Shown: positions 50,158-63,604, counted from the first letter of the stretch. The stretch: 64,000 nucleotides of DNA from Cichorium intybus (GCA_023525715.1 CM042012.1:37064189-37128188); one strand, 5' to 3'. Numbers and translations: made by a program. Notes: generated by a model from the sequence alone, not told the origin.

Positions 50158-50801
50158 TGCGGCCTTATGGCTATGATATCGGGTTATTGAAACCCATTTG
50201 GTGCGGCCTGAGGGCTATAACTTGTATATTGAAAATGACATGGTGCGGCTTATATAGCCATGACATGTGATGCAGTCCATTGTGACTAAGAAACATGGGA
50301 CAGAAACGATTAGATATGATTATCTATGCAAATAACTGATGTGGTTTGATAATTGCAGGTTGTAATGATGTAGCCTGTAAGGCTACAAAATTAGGATGTG
50401 AAATCCTAAGAGATATGTGGTCAGCCAGTAAGGCTATGAGTTTGGATTCGATATCTAGACAGATATACAAATATATTGTATACATGTTATTTGCAGATAC
50501 GATTACTCACTGAGCCTTGTAGCTCATATCGTTTGTTAAATGTCCCTGCAGGTTAGCATAACCCTGGTAAGGGTAAGGATAAAGTCCGTGACTCAAGAAG
50601 TGGACTTGTAGATGCTGTCAGTAGCAGCCCGACTTATAAGGAGGTTATTATATTTATACACTCCTTGATACGCTTGTACCCGTTTTTATTAAAATATACC
50701 CCTTTGTTTATGGTTTTAAGTACTGAAACCTATGTTTTAAATGAAAAATTTTCAGGGGTGTTTTGTTTTAAAAGCCGGGCGTTACAAGTTGGTATCAGAG
50801 C

Positions 50802-53800
50802 AGTGGTTTAAGTGAACTAGGTGTCTATAGAGTAGATCCCTGGACTTAAACCTTGAGAGATAGTAGACATGATATATAGTTAGGTGTATATAGTTGTTAT
50901 TATACCGATATAGCCTAACCGTTGGTGACTTCTGACGTATAAGAAGTACGAGCAGTAAATATTCTTAGGAAGAATTTAGGGCGTGCAGCTTTAAGAGGCG
51001 GACCAGCCCTTTATCAAGGCTCCATTGAACGAGGGGCAAAGAGACAAGTAGCAGAAAATCCACATGACAAGCAACAGTAGTTGCTGTGGTCAGAGAAAGA
51101 AATTGGGTGCTCACCCTGATTGATATCAAGGTGAAAGAAAAGTAGCTGAGACTACAAGAAAAGCAGAAAAAGATTAGTGGACGCTTCATGAGAAGTTACC
51201 ACGAACTGGGTCCAACCTTAAAGGGAAGGGACCAAAACAGAGCAACCATGTATTGTGAGAAGTGCAGGAACAGCACTCAGAAAATTGTAGAGTAGAGACT
51301 CTACCGTTGAAATGCTGGAATTACAGAAAATAGGAGCATATTGCTCGAGCTTGTTAGATGGCACGGAAGTGTGTTTAGCGCGGAGCTATAGAACACTTTC
51401 CTATGAAATGTTCACATGCTAAATGTGGAGTAACGGGTGATGAACCCAGGAAAGAACGGGGAGGAAAGAAAGAAGAAACGAATGGTCGAAAAGGACCAAT
51501 GATACCTTGAGCATTCCAGCAGACTGTGGAAAAAGCTCGTGAGTAGACTGATATGGTCTCAAATATAATTGTTTTGAATATACTCCCCGTATACGTTATA
51601 TTTATCCATAAAGCTATGCTTTGGATCGATGACTTTGATGTCTTGTCTGAATATTTCATCAACGATTATGGATGAAATTTTAGAAGTGGCTATAGCGAAT
51701 AGCAATTATGTTCAAGATATTGAACACCTGGAAGGTAGTCCGCCTAGGATTTACGGGACCATTTTTCCCTATAAATCTGAAGTCGATGCCTACCAATGGA
51801 TTTGAAGAAATCGTGCATATGAATTGGTTAGCAACGAATGATGCTAACATGAATTGTGGAAAAATGAACATTATGGTTCAAAAATCAGAAATGAAATGGA
51901 CGAAAATCCATGGTAAATGACCGTTGTTGAGAATACCGGTTATTTTCCTTTGCTTAAACTCGGAAAAGAGTTAGTAAAGGAATGATATGGTAGTTGGCAT
52001 ACGTGGTATTGGCCAAGTTAATAAAGTAGTGATAGTAGTGTACTACTTTAAATAAATTCTCGGATGTTTCTTTTGAAAAGAACTTCCAGGATTTCTGCCA
52101 GATTGGCGAGAAGAGTTTATGATTAAACTGGTCTTGGGAGCCGTTCCTGTTATTTAGGCTCTATATTGATTAGCATCTGCAGAGATGGCAGAGTGGTAAA
52201 ACAATTAGAAGAAATTGTTTTTGAATCGGGGTCTCATAAGGCTGAATGTGTCATGGTGAGGAGCCCTATCTTGCTTGAAAAGAAGAAAGACGAGTTGATG
52301 TGTATGCGCATTGACTACCGAGAATCTGATATTCTCGAAACCAGAATGAATATGATGTACAGTTGTGCTAAATATTGGAGTTACTTCGTAGAGAAAAGTG
52401 ATATGCGAAGTTTTCCAAGTATGAAATTTGGCTAAAAGAAGTGTCAATTCTTTGGGCATGTTAATAGTGCCAAAGATGATAAAGTAAATCCAGTGGAAAT
52501 GATGTTGTGTAAAATGAGAACCGCCTGAGGAATCCAACTAAAATTGTAGTTCCTAGGATTGGCGGGTTATTATAGGAGAGTTGTAGAAAACTACTCCTTG
52601 ATTGCTGTCTAGTTGACTAAAGTTGATCAAGAAAAGTGAAAAGTTGAGTGGGTATAAAAACCACCAGTAACTGTTTAAAGGTTGAAATAAACCTTGTGTG
52701 AAGCTCCGGTGTTAGCATTATCGCTAAGCGGAGAAGATAAATTAGATTACAGAAATGCATCCAGAGTTGACTTTGGATACATGATATTGTAGTAGCAATT
52801 ATGACTTTGACATTTAAGCTTTGGAGACGCTACTGATGTGGTGTAAAGCTTACTGTTTATACGGATCATAAAAGTTTGAAGTACTTAATTGGTCAAAAAG
52901 AAGCTGAATATGAGATAGCAAAGATAAATGGGTTACTTAAAGATTTCGGTTATGAAATCTTATACCATCCCGGTAAAGCAAATGTGGCTATAGATGCCTT
53001 GAATTGAAAAGAAAATATCCTTTGAGGATTATATCCACATGTATGAGTGTGGCGAAGTGATTACCTGAGTTGATTCGGGTAGCACAAAAGAAATGTGCAG
53101 ATCTGAAAACGTGAAAAGTGAATAAATGATTAGCTATTGAAAGAAGCTAGTAAGAAACTCACGACGATTGAAAACCCTTGGGGTTGTGTATGTGAGTTCC
53201 AAGCAAGGTGAGATATGAAATCTACCCTTAAAAGATGTATATTGGGGTAGATATGCAAAATGCCCGGGGCAGTACCAAACTGTGTAGGATGATATAACCT
53301 ATGTATTGGTGGCCGGGATTAAAGGAAGACCTTGAAAGACATGTGAAAAGTGTTTGACTTGTATGTAATTACAGTCAAATCAGTAGAAGCATACGGAAGA
53401 ATTTAGCCGTTGTTAGTCCCAAAGAAGAAAAAGGGACGATATTATCATAGACTTTGTAGTAAAGTCTTTGCAAGTACCGCATGGGAGTGATACTATATGA
53501 GTATTAATAGATCAGTTAGTGAAATCAGTGTAGACTTATACTGACTAAGGAAGAAATTAAGATCGAAAAGTAGTAAAAAACTACACAGAAAGAGTAAATT
53601 GTCGACGTGAGTTATCGGCACGGATTGTATCAGGCCGAGATAATAGAATTATTCGTTGATTTTGGCATAAATTTCAAGAATAATTAGCTCAAAAGTACTA
53701 GTAAGTACTGTATAAGATTTGCAGATTGATAAACAAGGTGAAATAATGATGCAGACTCTAGAAGATGTGCTTGAAATTTGCACAACAGACCCTAGTGGAA

Positions 53801-54509
53801 GATGAGAAGATCGTCTATTGTTGGTAGAATTTGTAAGAAATAATAGCTTACATACTAGTATTCTACTGGCTCGTATGAAGTATTGTATGGGATACCGTGC
53901 TATCCTCCGATTTATTAAATTGGAACTGTGAAAAAGCCGCTGGCTAGATCCTAGATTTTGAAACAAGTTAAAAAGAAGACTTGAAGAATACGAAAAAAAA
54001 GTTGAAAATGACTAAGAAGCAGTAAAGGTAGTACATGAACCAAAGAGTAAAACCGTTGAAATTTCCAGATGAGGAATGACGGGGTAATCAAAATGTCCCT
54101 TGGAAAGACTAAAAATCTGTTTGGGACAAAAAGAAGGTTAAGCCCTCAATTGTTGGAACTTTCCATGTGTTCCAAAGAGTAAGAATTTTGGTGTACTGAT
54201 CGAAGTTTCTTGATGAACTTCAAGAAATTTATAATGTTTTCTATGGGTCTTATAGTTCTGAGAACATGGATTACTAAATTTCAACGAATACCTCATGCTG
54301 AAATGAAGGTAGATAAGAAGTTAAGGTACCCGGGACAACCCAAGAAGGTGTTTGACCGAAAGATAAGACAGCTGTGAAATACGAAGATTAGTATGGTTAA
54401 AGTGCTTTGGCAATACCATAGAGGTTTCCATATGATATGGGAGACCGAAATTGTAATGAGAAAGAATTACCCTCGCTTGTTAGTATGATTTCGGGGATGA
54501 AATCTTTTG
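50802..54509 (+). pseudogene. Element C gag-pol remnant
   Basis: Relics in order: one zinc knuckle at 51313-51354 with Cys to Tyr and a stop inside (CWNY, stop, EHIARAC); protease flank near 51555-51610 and 51770-51850 (GFEEIVHMNWLATNDAN); reverse transcriptase start near 52262-52325 (SPILLEKKKDE, CMRIDYRE); then a jump to the post-catalytic EFWLKEV region near 52420, so the FIDD active-site block is deleted; RNase H YTDHKSLKYL near 52857; YHPGKANV near 52963; integrase MDFVVKS near 53445; a chromodomain-like tail before 54490. Stops and frameshifts are everywhere. There is no insertion at the gag-protease junction, unlike element B. Confidence 0.8.
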
Positions 54510-54524
54510 AAGGAGGGGAGAATT

Positions 54525-57021
54525 TGTAACGCCAAGACACTCTTTTTATGTAAATATAATAAAAAGGGTAAAATTGTTCATTTTACCTTAGAAGGGTAAA
54601 TTGGTATTTTGGACAGAAACGGATTTGATTTGTAATAATATTTTGAGTTTTGGACTTAAAATGTTATAAACATAAGTTTTTGTCATAAAATTTGACAAGT
54701 GTGGCAAAAGTATAAGAAAAGAAAGTTTTATTGTGATAAAATTTGATTTTAGTGCCAAAAGTTCAAGAAAGTGAACTTAGGGACTAAATTTGTAAGATTT
54801 GGAAGTATAAATAGTGGAATAGTCCTCCCACGTGTGCAGATTTTCGTGAGGCTACGGAAGAGGGTTTCTCTGCACGAATTCTGTAATACTTGGAGATTTC
54901 TTGAAGAATTGAAGCTTGCAATTCGATTATTGGCTTGGAATTGAGGAATTGGAAGCTTTGAAGGTTAGTATTTCAAGTTCTAACCTAGGTTGTTCTTGAT
55001 GAGTTTTTGTGGAAACTGAAATTTATAATTTCAGTTATGAATCATGTGGTTTAAGTGGTTAATACTTCCAATAAGTCATTAGTTAAGAATATAACTTAAG
55101 AACATGGAAGTAGATTGCTATTCTTGAGAATTTGCAATTTTGATCAAGAACTTTAATTCTTCATTTTGATTGATTGGGTTGGTTTTAATGGGTAAAAACC
55201 TTGTATTAATGAAGGGTTTTAGTCCTAGAACAAACCCCTACTGATTAAGTCGTGTATTAAGGGCTTAATATGAAAAAATGGGATTTTGTAACATAAAAAT
55301 CTGTGTTTCTGGCCTGCTGTTCAGCTCTCGCGACTTGACCATTATGGTCCTCGCGACTCGAGGGACTCGGCGCGACGCGCCCCTCACCTTAGGCGCGATG
55401 CGCCTCCGAGGCAGAAACCTCCTGTGAAATTTTGAGCATTTTCCAAGTTTCATTTTGATGCTAGGCTTATCCGATTGACCTGAAATTTTAAACATAGGTC
55501 TAATATGTTGTGAAACTTCATGGAAAATTATCGGAATACGAATACGACCTCCCGAAAGCACTGTAGCATAATACGCGTATTTCGGGAAGTGTATTAAATT
55601 TTTATAACGATGGTTATTGATTGGAAATGCTTGGAAATGGTCCCCAATTGTATTGTATAGGACTCTTGTGTAGTAGAGTCAACTGAAATGGTTATTAACC
55701 TATTATCATTTGGTATATAAATGAATATATAGGTACGGGATAAATGGTTGTGGTGCACGCAAAAGCAAGAAACAACCAGGATTTCAATGCAGCTAGCATC
55801 CAGGTGAGTAATCTCACTGATATCACATATGATATGTGCTGATTGGACTGTTACAGGTTGAAACAGTTTTGGGGGACAAAAATGACAATTTAAAGGTTTA
55901 ATGAAAAAGACAATACCAGATAAGCTGTGAGTCTACGATAGACAAGAACGGAGCTGTGAGTCAATAACAGAAATAATATGACAATATCAGATAAGCCGTG
56001 AGTCTACGATAGACAAGAACGGAGCTGTGAGTCAATAACAGAAATAATATGACAATATCAGATAAGCCGTGAGTCTGCGATAGACAAGAACGGAGCTGTG
56101 AGTTAATAATGATAATAAAAAGTAATGATACGACAATACCAGATAAGCCGCGAGTCTATGAAAGACAAGAACGGAGCTGTGAGTCAGTAAATGAATAAAC
56201 AATGCGACAATACCAGATAAGCCGTGAGTCTACAATAGACAAGAACGGAGCTGTGAGTCAATCTTTGAAAAGGCAATACCGGATAATCCGTGAGTCATTG
56301 CGATGGCAAGAACGGAGCCGTGAGTCTAGGCAAAAGCGGAACAAATTCGTGAACCATAAATGATTATGATATTTGACTATGATATTGGATGCTATATCCA
56401 ACTGGTACAGCCTATACGGCTATGATATTGTTACAGGAACATGGTGCGGCCTTATGGCTATGATATCGGGTTATTGAAACCTATTTGGTGCGGCCTGAGG
56501 GCTATAACTTGTATATTGAAAATGACATGGTGCGGCTTATATAGCCATGACATGTGATGCAGTCCATTGTGACTAAGAAACATGGGACAAAAACGATTAG
56601 ATATGATTATCTGTGCAAATAACTGATGTGGTTTGATAATTGCAGGTTGTAATGATGTAGCCTGTAAGGCTACAAAATTAGGATGTGAAATCCTAAGAGA
56701 TATGTGGTCAGCCAGTAAGGCTATGAGTTTGGATTCAATCTCTAGACAGATATACGAATATATTGTATACATGTTATTTGCAGATACGATTACTCACTGA
56801 GCCTTGTAGCTCATATCGTTTGTTAAATGTCCCTGCAGGTTAGCATAACCCTGGTAAGGGTAAGGATAAAGTCCGTGACTCAAGAAGTGGACTTGTAGAT
56901 GCTGTCAGTAGCAGCCGTTTTTATTAAAATATACCCCTTTGTTTATGGTTTTAAGTACTGAAACCTATGTTTTAAATGAAAATTTTTCAGGGGTGTTTTG
57001 TTTTAAAAGCCGGGCGTTACA
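54525..57021 (+). repeat. Element C 3' LTR
   Basis: 2497 bp, TGTAACGCC to GGGCGTTACA. Features in order: TATA box TATAAATAG near 54808; GC-rich cluster near 55325-55410; five or six GATAAGCCGTGAGTC / AACGGAGCTGTGAGTC modules (55915-56330); the hairpin-AGTGAGTAAT motif in inverse at 56789-56812. It retains 56279-56444, which is missing from the 5' copy. Confidence 0.9.
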
Positions 57022-57026
57022 ACATT

Positions 57027-57245
57027 CACCACCGGACACACACCACCGGAGCCACTCTCATCCCCCGTCTCTCTTTTCTACCATCGAAGGTAAACTACCG
57101 TTGGAGCCACTCTCGAACTGTATATCTCGATCTCTCTCTCTCTCTCCCGCTCGCTTTCTCCGTTTCCTGTAACCTGAGCAACACCACCGCCACCGCCGAC
57201 GGCGGGTTCCTTCTCACCCTGCCTTGCTTCAGTTCTCATTCTCTA

Positions 57246-57283
<38 letters not shown>

Positions 57284-58650
57284 TCTCTATATCTTTCTGT
57301 TAACTGTTAACTGAGCTACACCACCGCCACCGCCGACGGCGGTTTCTTTCTCCCACTCCGGTGCTTCTGTTCCTTTGCTTATTTCTCTCTTTCTCGAACT
57401 CTCCCTTCCTCTGTATCTGTTTTCTGCCACACGGAGTTACACCATCGCCACCGGAGCGGTGACCGGATCGGTTGGTGGTAGACTGTAATATTTCCGGCGG
57501 ATAGCTGGTAATGGTGACCAGATTATTTGTTGTGTGTTATGGTTGGTCATAAAAAAATAAAAAATACTGAATTTAACCAAAAAGCTGTAAAAAATTGGCA
57601 TTGATGAGAATTGTGAGATTTATATAAAACAAGTGACGGTTTTAATTATTTTTAGGTTTGAATTTAATTTCTACCAACAAAATAATAATTAGGGGGTCTG
57701 GTAAAATGTGAAAAGATAAAAACTGACAGGTCTGAGAAATAGCTGTCATGCATTGAAACCATAAAAGTTTAATTTTTTTTAAAGGTGTCTAAAAAGGGTG
57801 TCATTTTAGTAGCACCCTATTTTAAATGTTTCACAGCAAAGAGAATATTTTAATTATATTCTTTTCTATAACATTTTTAGATTTTCATAAATACTCCATT
57901 GATTTACTAGTTTATATCTATATTTAAAAATGGAAGTTTTGGTATCTTATGTTACGTTTTTTTTTTCGCTATGTTATTTTATTTATGTTGGTGGTGGTTT
58001 TTCGGCCGGGTTTTCTGTTCGGGTTAGCATATTTCTCCGGGTCTTTTATGTTTTATCTTTCTTTCTTCTTTATCGTTTTGTAACTATGTCATTGCACCTG
58101 CAACTGGATTGTCGGTGGATTGTTGGAGCTTGCATGCCATCAGTGGGTTGTTTTTTGAAATAGTTCATCTTTTTTCGGTTCGTTGTGCTGCTTTGGGTTC
58201 TTCTTGGGGTATTTTTCTTCTGATTTTCTATGTATTTTTTTACAATGCAGTTTTTATGTCAATGTATGGCTTTTTTTGGGGTTGTTTTGGTTGATTTTGT
58301 TTGTCGCTGATTGTTTTTTACGTTTAGAGGTTATTTTATTTGGAATTCTCCTGTTCGTTTTCTCTCGGAGCTTTGCATGGGTTGGATTTGAGCTTCTTTT
58401 TGACGGTGTATGGAATATCTTACTTGTGTAGTTAAAAAATTTGTTTTACCTGGATGGTTTCGACTTTAATGCTTATGTATTTTATTATTAACTTCATTGT
58501 TCTCATTTGATGGTTGTAGTTTGTTGTTTCATTTCGTTGTGGTTTTTGCATGGTTGATGTGTTTCTTTCTCTGCTGCCTGTTATGTGTTTGATTAAATGC
58601 GTCTGTGAAAAAAAACTGTTTTTATAAAATTGACTTCATCCGTATTATGA
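57027..58650. other. Leader-like sequence right of element C, with repeats
   Basis: 57100-57480 is a tandem array of about three 130-bp units sharing CACCACCGCCACCGCC and GACGGCGG, with a (CT)n run at 57245-57290. 57500-58650 is AT- and T-rich with no gene recognised; the frames at 57930-58431 look random. It may be leader and first intron of the Helitron gene. Confidence 0.4.
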
Positions 58651-59020
58651 TGTCGTCCTTGTGTGTTTTCCTTTTGGGTATCATAAATGTCTATTTGTTG
58701 TCATAAATGACATATTATCTGTGTTTCTTTGATAGTGATCAGTGGTTATAATTAGCCGTTGCCTTCAGGTTTGTTCCCTTTTTTGTGTATTTTCTTTTTT
58801 AGTGTTATAAATGTTCATTTGTTGTCATAAATGAGATGTTATTTGTTTCTCTTTGACAGTAGTTGGTGCTCATAATTAACGTTTACCTTCAGGTGTGTTT
58901 CCTTATTTTATGTATTTTTTTTCAGTGTTATAAATGTTCGTTTGTTGTTATAAATCAGGTGTTATTTGTCTTTCTTTGACAGTAATTGGTGTTTATAATT
59001 GACGTCTTCCTTCAGGTTTG
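58645..59020. repeat. Three tandem copies of a 123-bp unit before the Helitron gene
   Basis: CCTTCAGG occurs at 58762, 58886 and 59009, spaced 124 and 123 bp. Each unit holds TATAAATGT(T/C)(C/T)(A/G)TTTGTTGT(C/T)ATAAAT, a CTTTGA(C/T)AGT acceptor-like site and CTTCAGG, so each repeats a possible 3' splice site. Confidence 0.8.
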
Positions 59021-59155
59021 TTCCCTTTTTTCCTTATTTTATTCCGTGCTTTTGTTTTTTTATTTATTTGGTTGTTTTTTTTGTTCTTCTGTTTTTTTAG
59101 TTCTTTTGCCCAGGTGTCCGTCTTTGTTTTGTTTTTTTTGTGGGTGATATTGGTC

Positions 59156-62100
59156 ATGTTTCCTTCGCGTTTTGTTGCTGAGGTTGGTGAATGTTCGACA
59201 TCTTCAGCTGCTCATATGGGTTTGGTTTCTCAAACTGATGCGGTTGTTCATCTTGGAAATCCTGTTTATTTTGATTGTGGGGATCCTATTCATATATGTA
59301 GCCATTGTCATGCTTTATTTTGGTATGATGAACGGATCGTTAAGATGTCGTCTCGAGCACGGACTGTGTATTCTCACTGTTGTAAGAATGGGGCTTGTTG
59401 TCTTACCGTTCCCATTGAAACCCCCAGAAAACATTATGTTTTTGTATCAGGAACAACATTTTTTTGATAATATAAGGGCTTATAATGCAATGTTTTCAAT
59501 GACATCATTTGGTGCTAAGATAGAGAATATGGCTACTACAGGACGTGGTCCATATACTTTTAAGGTGTCGGGTCAGGTTTCCCATTGGATTGGTTCTTTG
59601 TGTCCGCAAGCGTCTGAAAGGCCGAGGTTTTTGCAGTTATATATTTATGATACGGATAATGAGGTCCGTAATCGGTTAGTGTTTTATAGGACTGCTGATA
59701 ATAATTCTTCTCTAAGGGCTGATATTGTTCAGATTATCAGTCAGACATTGGCTTTGTGTAATGAGTACGTAAGGACTTTTCAAAATGCGTCAGAACTGGC
59801 TGCTCATAACAAGCTCCCTGAATATTCTGTAAGACTTTATAGCAGATCATTCGATAAGCGTTATGTCCCTCCTGCTGCTGGTACATTGGGTGGTATTGTT
59901 GTTGCTGATGATCCAAATGCTACTGATTATGATATTATCGTTCGTTCAAAGTCTTTTATTCCGCAGCGTATCAACAATCTACATCGGTCATACATGCCTC
60001 TTCAATATCCATTGTTGTTCCCATATGGTGAGGATGGCTGGTCTCCTTCTCTTAGATTGGAGGGTAATGGTCATGATGGATGTAGGGCTCTTACGGTAAA
60101 TATGTTTTATAGTTTTTTAATTCATGATCGTTTTGATGTGTACACTTTATTGTTACATGCTGGTAAGTTATTTCAACAGTTTTTGGTGGATGCGTATTTA
60201 TGTATTGAACATAATAGATTGGAGTATATTCGTACGCATCAGAATCAGTTGAGGTCTAAAAATGTTGGAGGTATTTATGATGCCGTTTCCAAGGGTGATT
60301 CAGATGGTAAGTCAATCGGTAAGCGTATTTTGTTGCCTGCAAGTTTTGTTGGTAGCCCACGTTATATGTACAAGCATTATCAGGATGCGTTGGCACTGTG
60401 TAGAGTCTTTGGCAATCCCCAGTATTTTATCACTTTTTCATGTAACGCAAGTTGGCCTGAAATTAGCAGGTTTATGGAATCAAATGGTATGGGACAATCC
60501 CAAAATAGACCAGATATCATTGCCCGTGTTTTCCAGATCAAAGTGGCTGAATTTATTAAGTTTTTGAAGGAAGATAAAACGTTTGGTCAAGTGGTTGCTT
60601 GTGAGTTATTTGTTTTGATTTCTATTTTTATTTTTTGGATTTTTTAGATGTCATGTTTTTTTATTAAGTGTGTTTTAATCTATGCAGATTTGTATATAAT
60701 TGAATTTCAAAAAAGAGGCTTACTACATTGTCATACATTGATATGGGTGGATCCTGCTTCAGCAATTAAGGTAGCTGCTGATATAGATGATTACATTAGT
60801 GCTGAACTTCCTCATCCGGAAAAAGAGCCGGTTTTGTACTCCACGATTACCACTTGTATGTTACATGGTCCGTGTGGGTTGGCAAACACTTCAGCTGCAT
60901 GTATGCGTAATGGGGAATGTAAAAAAAGGTTTCCTAAGCCATTTTCTGAAACAACTTTTTTTGATAAGGATGGATATGCTCATTATAGAAGAAGGGATGG
61001 TACTTTTCATTGCTTGAGAAATGGTATTAGGATTCATAATGGTTTTGTGGTTCCATATAACAAGAGATTATGTTACCGCTTCAATGCTCATATTAATGTA
61101 GAGTATTGCGGTTGGAACATGCTTATTAAATATCTTTTTAAGTATATTTCAAAAGGTGTTGATCGTGTTAGTTTTATGGTTCATACTGTTGATGCTTCTA
61201 AGGATGATGGTGCAGCATCCGTTTCAGAACCTGTGAATGAAATTCAGAATTTTGTTGATGCTAGATTTATCTGTTCACATGAAGCTGCGTGGCGTATCTT
61301 GAATTTCTCAATACATGAGTGTAAACCTGCGGTTCAGGTCCTGTCGGTTTATTTGGAAGGTATGCAAACTGTTACATTTCAAGATAATAGTCAACTTGAT
61401 ACTGTCATTAAACAGCCAACCTTTGGAAATACAACATTGAATAGGTGGTTAGTAAGCAACAGATGGGATGTTGATGGGCGGAAGTTAACATATTCATAGT
61501 ATACAAAGTTCTATCGGTGGGACAGTTCAAAAAAAGATTGGATTTATCGGACTAGAGCTTCAATTCCGGCTGTTGGTCGTCTTGTGTATGTGCATCCTGC
61601 ATCAGGAGAGCTTTTTTATCTAAGAATGCTGTTATGTCACCAAAAGGGATGCCAATCATTTTCAGATATTAGAAGGGTGAATGGAATTACATATGTATCT
61701 TATCGTTTGGCGTGTGAAGCCTTGGGTTTGATTGGTGATGATCGGGAGTGGTTTACAGCGTTTATGGAAGCATCTAATTGGGCATAGGCATCAGAATTGA
61801 GATCTCTTTTTTGTCATCTTTTACTTTTCTGTGACGTAAGTAATCCGGTTGTCTTATGGGAGAAAGCATGGGGAAAAATAGGAGATGACATCTTTAGAAT
61901 TTTCACAAGTGCATCAGGAGTACAATCTTCTGTCGTTACTGATGAACTTTTAAAGGAACACATTTTAGTTGAATTACAAAAGCTGTTGAATGGAGCCGTT
62001 CCACCTAAATCTTTGGTGGATTTTAATTTGCCCATGTCCTCGGGAAGAATGTTAGATCTGTTGAGAAACATATTGTTATTGGAAGAAACAACATTTGATG

Positions 62101-63604
62101 TGGTTCTGCTGCAACAAGAACATGCTAAGATGGTGAGCATGCTGAATCCGGATCAATTGGAGATATATAACAGAATACGGAGTGATGAAGTAGCAAAAAA
62201 ACAAACATTGTTGTTTGTATATGGACACGGTGGTACGGGGAAACTTTCTTGTGGTCAACGATCCTTGCTTACTTCAGATCGGTCAAGAAAATCATCCTTG
62301 CTGTTGCTGCATCAGGAGTTGCATCCCTTCTTTTACCCAATGGCAGGACTGCACACTCACGGTTAAACATCCCGATTGATTTAACAGATATGTCAATATG
62401 TAATATAAAGAAGAAAACACAGCTATCAGAACTTCTAAGGCAAACATCTATGATTATTTGGGATGAAGCAATCATGTCTGACCGTAGGTGTTTTGAGTGT
62501 GTTGATCGTTCTTTTAAAGATATACTTGCATATAAGGATGCTCCTTTTGGTGGGATGTCGATGCTACTTGGTGGGGATTTTAGACAAACATTGTCGGTGA
62601 AGCGAAAAAAAGGAAACCGTGATGTTTTGGGTTCCACATTACCTAACTCTTATCTTTGGCCACATTTTAGTTTGTATAAATTGTCACATAACATGCGGCT
62701 GTTTGCTGGTTTGTCTTCGTATTCAATGTTGGCTGATCATTCAGAGTTTGCAAAATGGCTTTTGGACATAGGAAATGGTTTCATTGGAAGACCAGATTCA
62801 ACCAACCCTGATTCAACATTTGTTGTAGAGATTCCTGAACGATTCCTCATTTTAGAAAAGCATGAACCCTTGCAACAGCTTATAAATTTTGTGTATAGCC
62901 CAGAGATCTTAGCTGATGGTTCGCCAGAATTTCTTTATACTAGAGCGATTGTGTGTCCAAAAAATGACACAACACTAGAAATTAATAATACAATTGTTAA
63001 AATGGCTCCAGGTCGAGCTGTCACTTATTACAGTACAAATAGTATAAGTTTACAGACCCAACAATTGTCAGAGCTTGAAGTATTGTATCCAATTGAATAT
63101 TTAAACACTCTCGAGTTTTCAGGTTTCCCACCACATGACTTGGTTTTGAAAGAAAATGCCCCAATTCTATTGCTGAGAAATATGAGTCAGAAACAAGGGT
63201 TGTGCAATGGAACAAGACTTATAATTACGAAATTGTTACCTTCATTGATAGAGGCTACTATTATGACGGGCATTGCAATTGGGAAACGTGTATATATTCC
63301 AAGAATTAAATTGATTCATAAAGACCCAGAGCTTCCATTTATTTTCATCAGGAAACAATTTCCCTATAAACTGTGCTATGCTATGACCATAAACAAGAGT
63401 CAAGGGCAGTTATTGCATAGAATTGGGGTGTATTTGCCTACACCTGTTTTCAGCCATGGTCAACTGTATGTGGCCTTATCAAGAGCGACTTCCCCTGATT
63501 CTATCAGAGTTTTGATTCTTGATGAAGATCAACAGCTTTGCAATTATACAAAGAATATTGTTTTCAAGGATTTCCTTCGATATATAGACGGTTTAGGAAG
63601 ATAA
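59156..63604 (+). pseudogene. Helitron Rep/helicase (HUH nuclease and PIF1 helicase)
   Basis: ATG at 59156 (MFPSRFVAEVG) gives the N-terminal GDPIHICSHCHALFWYDERI zinc region. A frameshift near 59410-59430 leads to NIRAYNAMFSMTSFG. An 87-bp GT-AG intron (60601-60687) precedes IEFQKRGLLHCHTLIW, the HUH motif. YLFKY in IKYLFKYISKG is the two-tyrosine motif. Nonsense TAG at 61497-61499 and 61785-61787 follow. Walker A GHGGTGK is broken by a one-base loss near 62245. The helicase then continues in the new frame with IIWDEAIMSD (Walker B), GGDFRQTL, NKSQGQ and LYVALSRAT to the TAA at 63602-63604. Overall layout and length are those of plant Helitrons. Four lesions make it inactive. Confidence 0.85.

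Larger units (their letters stand above)
39775..57021 (+). mobile_element. Element C: Ty3/gypsy element with young LTRs and dead pol
   Basis: A perfect ACATT duplication lies at 39770-39774 and 57022-57026. The 5' LTR spans 39775-50786 because it holds a hAT MITE and element B. The 3' LTR is 54525-57021 (2497 bp). Primer site TGGTATCAGAGC lies at 50790-50801 and polypurine tract AAGGAGGGGAGAATT at 54510-54524. The interior (50787-54524) is only 3.7 kb and full of stops. LTR differences seen by eye are on the order of 1 percent, plus a 9-bp indel in the GC-rich cluster (only in the 3' copy, near 55360). Confidence 0.9.

Noticed and set aside
57930..58431. Hydrophobic overlapping frames resembling membrane proteins
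   Set aside because: T-rich sequence in all frames gives Phe/Leu-rich translations; no start context, family motif or codon bias.
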